64,000 nt of DNA from Rhynchospora pubera (lineage: Eukaryota > Streptophyta > Magnoliopsida > Poales > Cyperaceae), in NCBI GenBank assembly GCA_028095005.1, contig CM051461.1:44070812-44134811 (forward strand). Direction: 5' to 3'. Positions 58,062-64,000 of this stretch are shown here, piece by piece. Under the pieces are notes generated by a model, which did not search any database, was not told the origin of the DNA, and saw nothing but the letters and a program-made list of their open reading frames with translations. The first letter of the stretch is position 1; each line of letters starts with the position of its first letter. Made by a program: the position numbers and the translations under genes.

Positions 58062-61000
58062 AGAGGTAACACTTTGTACTATTCTTTTTTCAGTTTGGGG
58101 TTAATGTGTTTAATATCTTGCGATGATGTGATGCTGTACTATTACTAAAGATGATGATGCGATGCTGTACCATTACTAAAGATATTGAGTTTCATGCCGA
58201 TTTCACAATAGGAACTATACTTTTAGACTAAACTAAATTTATGCATAGTTGGTTTTAAACTGTAATTGATTTCTAACTTTCTTGATTGATAAAATAGAAA
58301 CCTTATTTTTTCATATTTTATAGGGTGAAATATTGTCAATTATTTGAATTTCCTTTGCACAGGAGATGGACTCCCTTGTCACAGTAATTGCTTTATTGAA
58401 TTAGGAGACATGGGGCATGCTGTTTGTTTGAGTCTCATATGACATTTCTCCTAAACAATTGTTCAAAGAGAAGGTACTAGTTATTATAAAGAGTTGGCCT
58501 TTGTTACACACACTCACCGAATGAAAATTTTGTTTAACAATGTTTATTTGGCTTGTCAGAGCTTGAATGATTTCTTGTTTGAGTGAAAGTTGGTTTCATT
58601 TTACTTGCTTAATTGAACATGGTCATGCATTAAGTTTAGTTGTGATACCAGATCAGCATGTATCATATCCTGAAAAGTTCAATGGCAGTTTAGTAACAAT
58701 TTTTTTTTCTATGTACATTTGTCACTTGCAATGGCAAAGAAAAGAAGTGCATCAAAATTGTTTGTCCCATTATGTTGTTTTCAACACTAATTATGTTGCT
58801 CTACTTTTGATGATTTACGACCAAAGTAGGGACTGGGATATAATAGGTTTTAATAATTGTTTTAGAGGTGACCTTACATCCTATTTCCTGTAGAGATAGG
58901 AACTGGTAAGTAAAAATAGACACCAAGTGATGTAAATGCAAGTTTTTGTTATTATATCTTTCTTAACATGAAATCTTAATTCATAGGGAGGGGTATTTTG
59001 GAAAAATCAATGAAGAAAATACTGTTTCAGATTCAGCTCATTTAACTTGTATACCTTGTTGTGATCAGACCAAATACTCCTCAATTAAGTCATAGTTTGT
59101 AGGTTCTGTACTATTAGATGCCTACTCACAAAAATATTAAATTGTACTTCTGATAATTAAATTCCTTTGCTGATATCATGTGTGAGTTACTGACACGAAG
59201 GTTATATTCTTTGGATCTTATTGGATTTAGAAAGAGGCATGGAAAGTGTTATATGCATTCAGTATTTGGGATCCTTGACTTTCGATCATTTTGAGACTAC
59301 TGTACAATCTTCTCGGCTGCTATATTGGCATCATCAGAGACCGAAGAACTTCAACGCATCCATGACCAGTTGCTGAGCACCAACTAATAGAACCCTTCCA
59401 TAAATAGACCTTTAAGAAATCTAATTAATATATTTTGTTCCAACAAAGAGACGTCATCCTTTGATGAATGAATATTTTGTTCCTTATTAAAGCTGGTTGT
59501 TAGTAAGAACTGGTATTAGGAGGCCATTTTACTCATGCCAGCTGGGTGGTACCAATGGGGATTTTGGTTCCGGTACCAGTGAGGAGATTTTTTGTTGTTC
59601 TTTTAGTTTCAGCTGTATTTTGATGTTTCGGCTGAGGTTGGAGTGGTAGCTGTAATACTGTTTTTTTTAGTTGGATGCTTTTCGGTAAATCTGAAGAGTG
59701 GTGAGCGATCCCACTTGGTTCCAAAAAAAAAAAATATATAAAATTAAAGCTGGTTGTTGTCTATTGAGATTTGATGAATGAATATTATTAATTAATGCTG
59801 GTGGTTGCCGACAAATCTTGATTAAATGTACCATGATCTTTTTTAGTTCATTTTTTTTCATATCAAGCCAGCGTGCAAATTTTTTTTTAAGTTCAATTTC
59901 TGGCTCACATGCGACAAGCCGACAAGTATATTTTACCATGGCGTAATTCCTTGTATAGTTAATATTAGCTCAATAAAATTTCGTTTCATTTTAATTAAAT
60001 AATACTAATTAATAATTAACGATGATTAAAAATAATTAGACACTAATAATTAATAATAATTATATAATTTAAATAATCCTTAACATAAAATAATAATAAT
60101 AATAATGATAATTAATAATAGTTATTATAATAATGATAATAATAATTAATAATTACAATTAGTTTTATCAAGTTAATACAAATTATTATTATTATAAATT
60201 CTGATTAATAATATATTATTAGTTTTTATGTGAAAGAAACAGATAATCATTATTATAGTGATGTTTCCTTTTGTTTCGAATTCAAGTGACATTCTGTCGA
60301 GTACATGCCTTCCAATGTAAAAATTCATTAGGATTCATGCAAATTTGAAATGAACGAGAAAGAAAACTTATTATCGAATTAAATTTGGTAAATATGAAAG
60401 CCGTCTGTTTTTTGGGTTTGCTTTTAATGAGGAATAATCTGATCATCGAAAAAAATTAATGACAAATTTGGTAATGGTATTTTCAGAATTTAGTATGTAT
60501 TTGAAAAAATAGTGGCATAGAACTAATTTTAGTAATTGTATAATGGCATAAATTTCATTAGCAATTTAAGAATGACATTTCACTAATTAACAAAATTCAC
60601 AGTGGCATAAAACTAATTATCTCTAAATTTATTTCTTTTTGCTAAAAAATCATTAAAAATGACTTCAATAATTTTTTAAATAGAAACATATAATAAATTA
60701 TTGAATTTTATTTTAACTTCGTATATTAAAATAAAAATTAATGATTGAATAAAAAAGATTATGAATAAAAATTATTAATAAGCAAGTTCATTGACAACAA
60801 AATTAATATTTGAATGATATTATATTTCAATTTTGACATCATTTAAAACATGTTTTGTGTCAAACATATGCTTTTTAAAACTTAAATTTATTTAAATAAA
60901 ATTTTGTTAACAAATGAAAAAAATACTAAGTCTTTTTGTTCCAAACAAGCTGGGAAAAAGTTTGTTAACAAATATTTTTAAAAAAATTTAAAATGGAAAA

Positions 61001-62447
61001 ATATAGTAAATTGTTAAAATATATTTTAACTTCATATACTATTATAAATATTAATATTTTTTATACGTGTCGTGTCGTGTCGTGTCATGCCATGTCGTTC
61101 TAAACACGTGCATCAAGTTGTGTTGACACGAGTTAATATTTTAAACGTATCGTGTTGTGTTGTATTGAGTGAAGTAATTGACTAACACGATATGTCATGT
61201 CGTGTCGATACAATATGTTAAACGTGTCAAAGTCATGTTAAAGAATACTATTACAAAATTGTCATTGCATTACATATCATTAGTAACATAAACAAGTTCA
61301 TTGACAATAAAAAATATTTTAATCAGAACACTTGAACAATTTCAATCAGAATACTTGATCAATTTCTATCAGTTGTACTTTAATAAATTCCAAGTTAAAT
61401 TTAAACTTATGAAAAAAAAATTAAACCAATTTACATAAAGTCTCGAGATACCAATTTACATCAATCTATAGTTCAAATTCCAAGTTAATAATTCATCAAT
61501 GGTTTAGGCGCTAACAATTTCCTCCAACTATTCTAGGCATACTTTGTATATAATTATGATAATTGTAATAGTGTAAAATTATATAAAGATGAGAGTCACA
61601 TGTCAATTGTACTCAATAGAATTCTAGCTTTTTTCCATCGGTAGAATTTGGTAGCTAATCTTTTCCGCCTCATTCAATATGCAAATATTTTTATTTTCAT
61701 TTTCCCACCCATTATCAATCCTCTCGAGCTTGAATAGAACTCTTATGTAACTATCTTATCATTGTACTAATTTTATGAAAAAATTATTTATATTAATACA
61801 TTCTACATATGTTGCTCCATCTTCCTAGGCTATTTTTCCCATGTTAAAAATTTTCATCTTTCGTGTCAAAATTTTGGCTCACTTCTTCCCTCCAAAAATT
61901 TCATTATAAATTCATATTTAGTGTTATATTTGCATATAATTACAAATTTATAAGGGAAGTGATAAATTCAACATATAGTGCAGATGCTGCTCCGTCCAGC
62001 ATGATTGTTCTTACCGATTAAATTTTGAACAATCGATCAAATCATTAGATTGAATTTTCATATCGAGAATTTGTACAAAACCAAATTCTTATATAGCATA
62101 TATCAATATATTAAATTTAGTTTTTTTAAGTTATACATCGAATTCTAGCAATTCTCAATTTATTAAACTATTAAACTTAGTTTTTTTTTTCTCAAAATGA
62201 AATATAAAGTTAACATAGTTTATATACATATATCATATATCAATATATTAAACTATTAATTCTCGAAAAAAAATATAAGCTATTACTTAATCAATTGTAT
62301 TTGAATAATCATAGCAATTGCCTCCAAATATTCTAGATATACGTTCTTTATGATTGTAATCCTGTAAAATTATAAGAGATGAGTGTCACCTGTCAATTAC
62401 AACTGGTAGAATTTTGAATTCGTAGAATGTTTAGGCGGTAGCAATTG
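58062..62447. other. AT-rich spacer; no gene recognised
   Basis: A few short frames (for example 58567-58893 on +) lack any recognisable motif. 59990-60230 is almost pure A/T with AATAATTAAT words. 61063-61230 has GTGTCGTG words (see separate entry). No RNA gene or bounded transposon was identified. Confidence 0.45.
61063..61230. repeat. GTGTCGTG-rich segment related to the palindrome at 9469-11133
   Basis: CGTGTCGTGTCGTGTCGTG, GTTGACACGAGTTAATA and CTAACACGATATGTC resemble GTGTCGTG, GTTGACACGAATAA and CTAACACGACACGTAA in the large palindrome, in the same order. It looks like a remnant of a single arm. Confidence 0.65.
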
Positions 62448-62872
62448 GCACCAGCATCCTCTACAGCCATAAAAAGGACCGCTCCAAGCAGTCCTTTTTA
62501 TTTTTTTTAATTTGTTTAAATTTTAAAATTCAAATGGAGAATCCAAACCGTTGATCTTGTTAAGTTTTATCGGCGATGCATTTTCATATAAGTTTTATAA
62601 AATTTGAAGTTGATTTGATACTTGATTAAGTGACCAAATTATGAACGTATTAGAATTAATCAAACCAGGTTCGTTCATTTGTTGACCACTTAATCAAGTA
62701 TCAAATCAACTTCAAATTTTATAAAACTTATATGAAAATGCATCGCCGATAAAACTTAACAAGATCAACGGTTTGGATTCTCCATTTGAATTTTAAAATT
62801 TAAACAAATTAAAAAAAAATAAAAAGGACTGCTTGGAGCAGTTCTTTTTATGGCTGTAGAGGATGCTGGTGC
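62448..62872. mobile_element. Near-perfect foldback MITE (425 bp), possibly Mutator-like
   Basis: Arms of about 185 bp, starting GCACCAGCATCCTCTACAGC, pair almost perfectly around a loop of about 50 bp near 62640-62690. The flanks GTAGCAATT (left) and GTAGCAACC (right) share seven bases and are compatible with a 9-bp target duplication of the Mutator type. The arm identity is very high, so the element is young or under conversion. A transcript would form a long, nearly perfect hairpin. It lies about 120 bp upstream of a coding-like ATG at 62993. Confidence 0.88.
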
Positions 62873-62992
62873 GTAGCAACCCCCAAATCCAAATCCATTT
62901 GTTTATCATTTATTTATTTTCACTTTTCCCTCTAGGGTTATCAGTTCTCTCTGATCTTCTCCCTAGCCGTCAGAGAAAACCCCTTCTCTTTG

Positions 62993-63288
62993 ATGGACTC
63001 TCCGTCTCCGCCTATTTCTGGTGACAGTCAGCCCCAAGGCCAGCCTATCCGGGTCTCCCTCTCTCCGGGTCTCCCTCCACCGCGGTCTCTCCGGCCGTCG
63101 CGGCGGCTGTGACTTGTCACGTAAGATGTCCGACATCACCGCCGCCAGCTACGCACAATCTCGAGCTGACATGGCGCAGTCTACGAGCAGTCTTGGATCG
63201 AGAAGGTGTTCTTTGACCCCACCACCATCTCCTTCTTCAGCAACTCCACCGAGTCGCAACCACAAACTTCCTCGGGGTTGTGCTTATG
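62993..63288 (+). other. Coding-like first exon, frameshifted, possibly of the PGRL1-like locus
   Basis: An ATG at 62993 opens MDSPSPPISGDSQPQGQPIR and stops near 63112. Further on, a second frame reads VYEQSWIEKVFFDPTTISFF then SNSTESQPQTSSGL and ends at the donor TTATG|GTAAAC (63288). The change of frame between the two parts suggests a frameshift or an unseen intron. GC content is high. I do not recognise the product, and it does not look like the PGRL1 N-terminus, so it may be a different captured piece. Confidence 0.35.
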
Positions 63289-63566
63289 GTAAACAATAGT
63301 TAGACTTGGCATTGTGTGATAATTCTATGTTTTGCTATACTTTTTGAGTACTCCAACTCCACAATACTTTGAAAGTGCACAACATTTTAGCACTTCTAAG
63401 CTATTTTGCCAGAAAATCTCGACCACTGTGAAACCACGTTGCTATGTAAGTTTTGGCCCAAGGATTTTGATGCTAGTGTACTACATTCAGTAGCACTGCA
63501 AATGTTCTACTGAGAAAATTAAACAATACCCAAAAATGTTAACTATGCTGTTTGGAATTAATGCAG

Positions 63567-63664
63567 GGTCCTTGTCCGAATTGTGGAATAGAGAACCACT
63601 CCTTCTTTGAGAACATACTGTCGGTTCCAACTGGCGGTAAAACAAATACAGTGAAATGTGCCAA
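63567..63664 (+). pseudogene. PGRL1: PGRL1-like exon (partial locus at the window edge)
   Basis: A 98-base exon between the acceptor TTAATGCAG and the donor CCAA|GTAAGT reads GPCPNCGIENHSFFENILSV then PTGGKTNTVKCA. This matches the cysteine-containing C-terminal segment of PGRL1, the thylakoid partner of PGR5 in cyclic electron flow around photosystem I, where the two CxxC-type cysteines take part in redox regulation. The exon boundaries are intact. The exon upstream (62993-63288) does not resemble PGRL1, and the rest would lie beyond 64000. It could be a captured fragment or the end of a chimeric gene; whether it is functional cannot be told here. Confidence 0.55.
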
Positions 63665-64000
63665 GTAAGTATCAATATTTATAGATGATTTTCTTTAATT
63701 GTAGTTACATATTTATAATTGCAATCTAGCCTGGAAGCTTATTTATTGAATAAAATTGCAGTCCAATAAATTAACTTCCAAAGCTATGTAAATCTCATTT
63801 GTGTATCCTCCCCTCCCATCAACACACATAAAAACAAAATGCACAAATGCTAACACATCACAAAAGGTTCTTCTGTTTTTTTTTTGTTTTTTGTTTTTTT
63901 TTTGTTTGAGGGGGTGTGTCTCGAAGAAAGACGAGATGTTAAATTGATATACCAAACTATATCATTCTCTAAGGAAACATGGTCACATTTTTTTTAGATG
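63665..64000. other. Intron or 3' flank of the PGRL1-like exon; nothing recognised
   Basis: AT-rich sequence with a T-rich run near 63878-63905. No further exon was recognised before the window ends. Confidence 0.45.

Noticed and set aside
58880..58892. Right end of the CACTA-like element (TTTCCTGTAGAG)
   Set aside because: The last bases do not match CACTA in inverted form, there is no subterminal repeat next to it, and the flanking triplet does not match the left one.

Overview
The window is nuclear DNA of a flowering plant. Genes are split by short, AT-rich GT-AG introns, intergenic DNA is AT-rich, and transposable elements of nearly every plant class are present. The identity rests on a PERK-type receptor kinase, a DUF1645 gene, fragments of CYP71 and PGRL1, and Helitron, hAT, Tourist-like, CACTA-like, SINE and LTR sequences. 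The species cannot be told from the sequence.

Layout. 1-1658: part of an element with a pyrimidine-rich left arm, a 230-bp tandem-repeat core and a purine-rich right arm. About 2248-9429: a decayed Helitron on the + strand with a dead RPA-like gene. 9469-11133: a large imperfect palindrome. 11901-17349 (-): a nine-exon PERK receptor-like kinase that reads through in frame (672 aa). 17350-22950: AT-rich spacer. 23227-24015 (+): an intact single-exon DUF1645 gene. 24542-25259: an Ac-like hAT element. 25268-29470: spacer with a 24-base G tract. 29494-29618: a SINE.

29960-41999 (-): the main object, an apparently complete 12-kb Helitron. It carries a 1518-aa RepHel gene (HUH relaxase plus helicase) followed by a 549-aa RPA1-like gene, both uninterrupted after splicing. 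The RepHel stop lies inside a well-formed candidate intron of 102 bp. Removing that intron would fuse RepHel in frame to the RPA protein (2068 aa).

42000-64000: mostly transposon-derived. There are several small hAT elements with 8-bp target duplications, a group of Tourist-like MITEs, two more elements with pyrimidine/purine arms and tandem-repeat cores (44409-45643 and 47198-48732), a second SINE, a 1.76-kb solo LTR, a broken gene with a hAT insertion, a CACTA-like end followed by CYP71 exon debris, a near-perfect 425-bp foldback, and a PGRL1-like exon at the right edge.

Working together: only the PERK kinase, the DUF1645 gene and the two Helitron genes look intact. The Helitron supplies its own nickase/helicase and a single-strand DNA-binding protein, which fits rolling-circle transposition. 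The older Helitron at 2-9 kb carries a decayed homologue of the same RPA protein, so related Helitrons have visited this locus more than once. All exon models here were read by eye; their support is that frames and phases agree across every junction.
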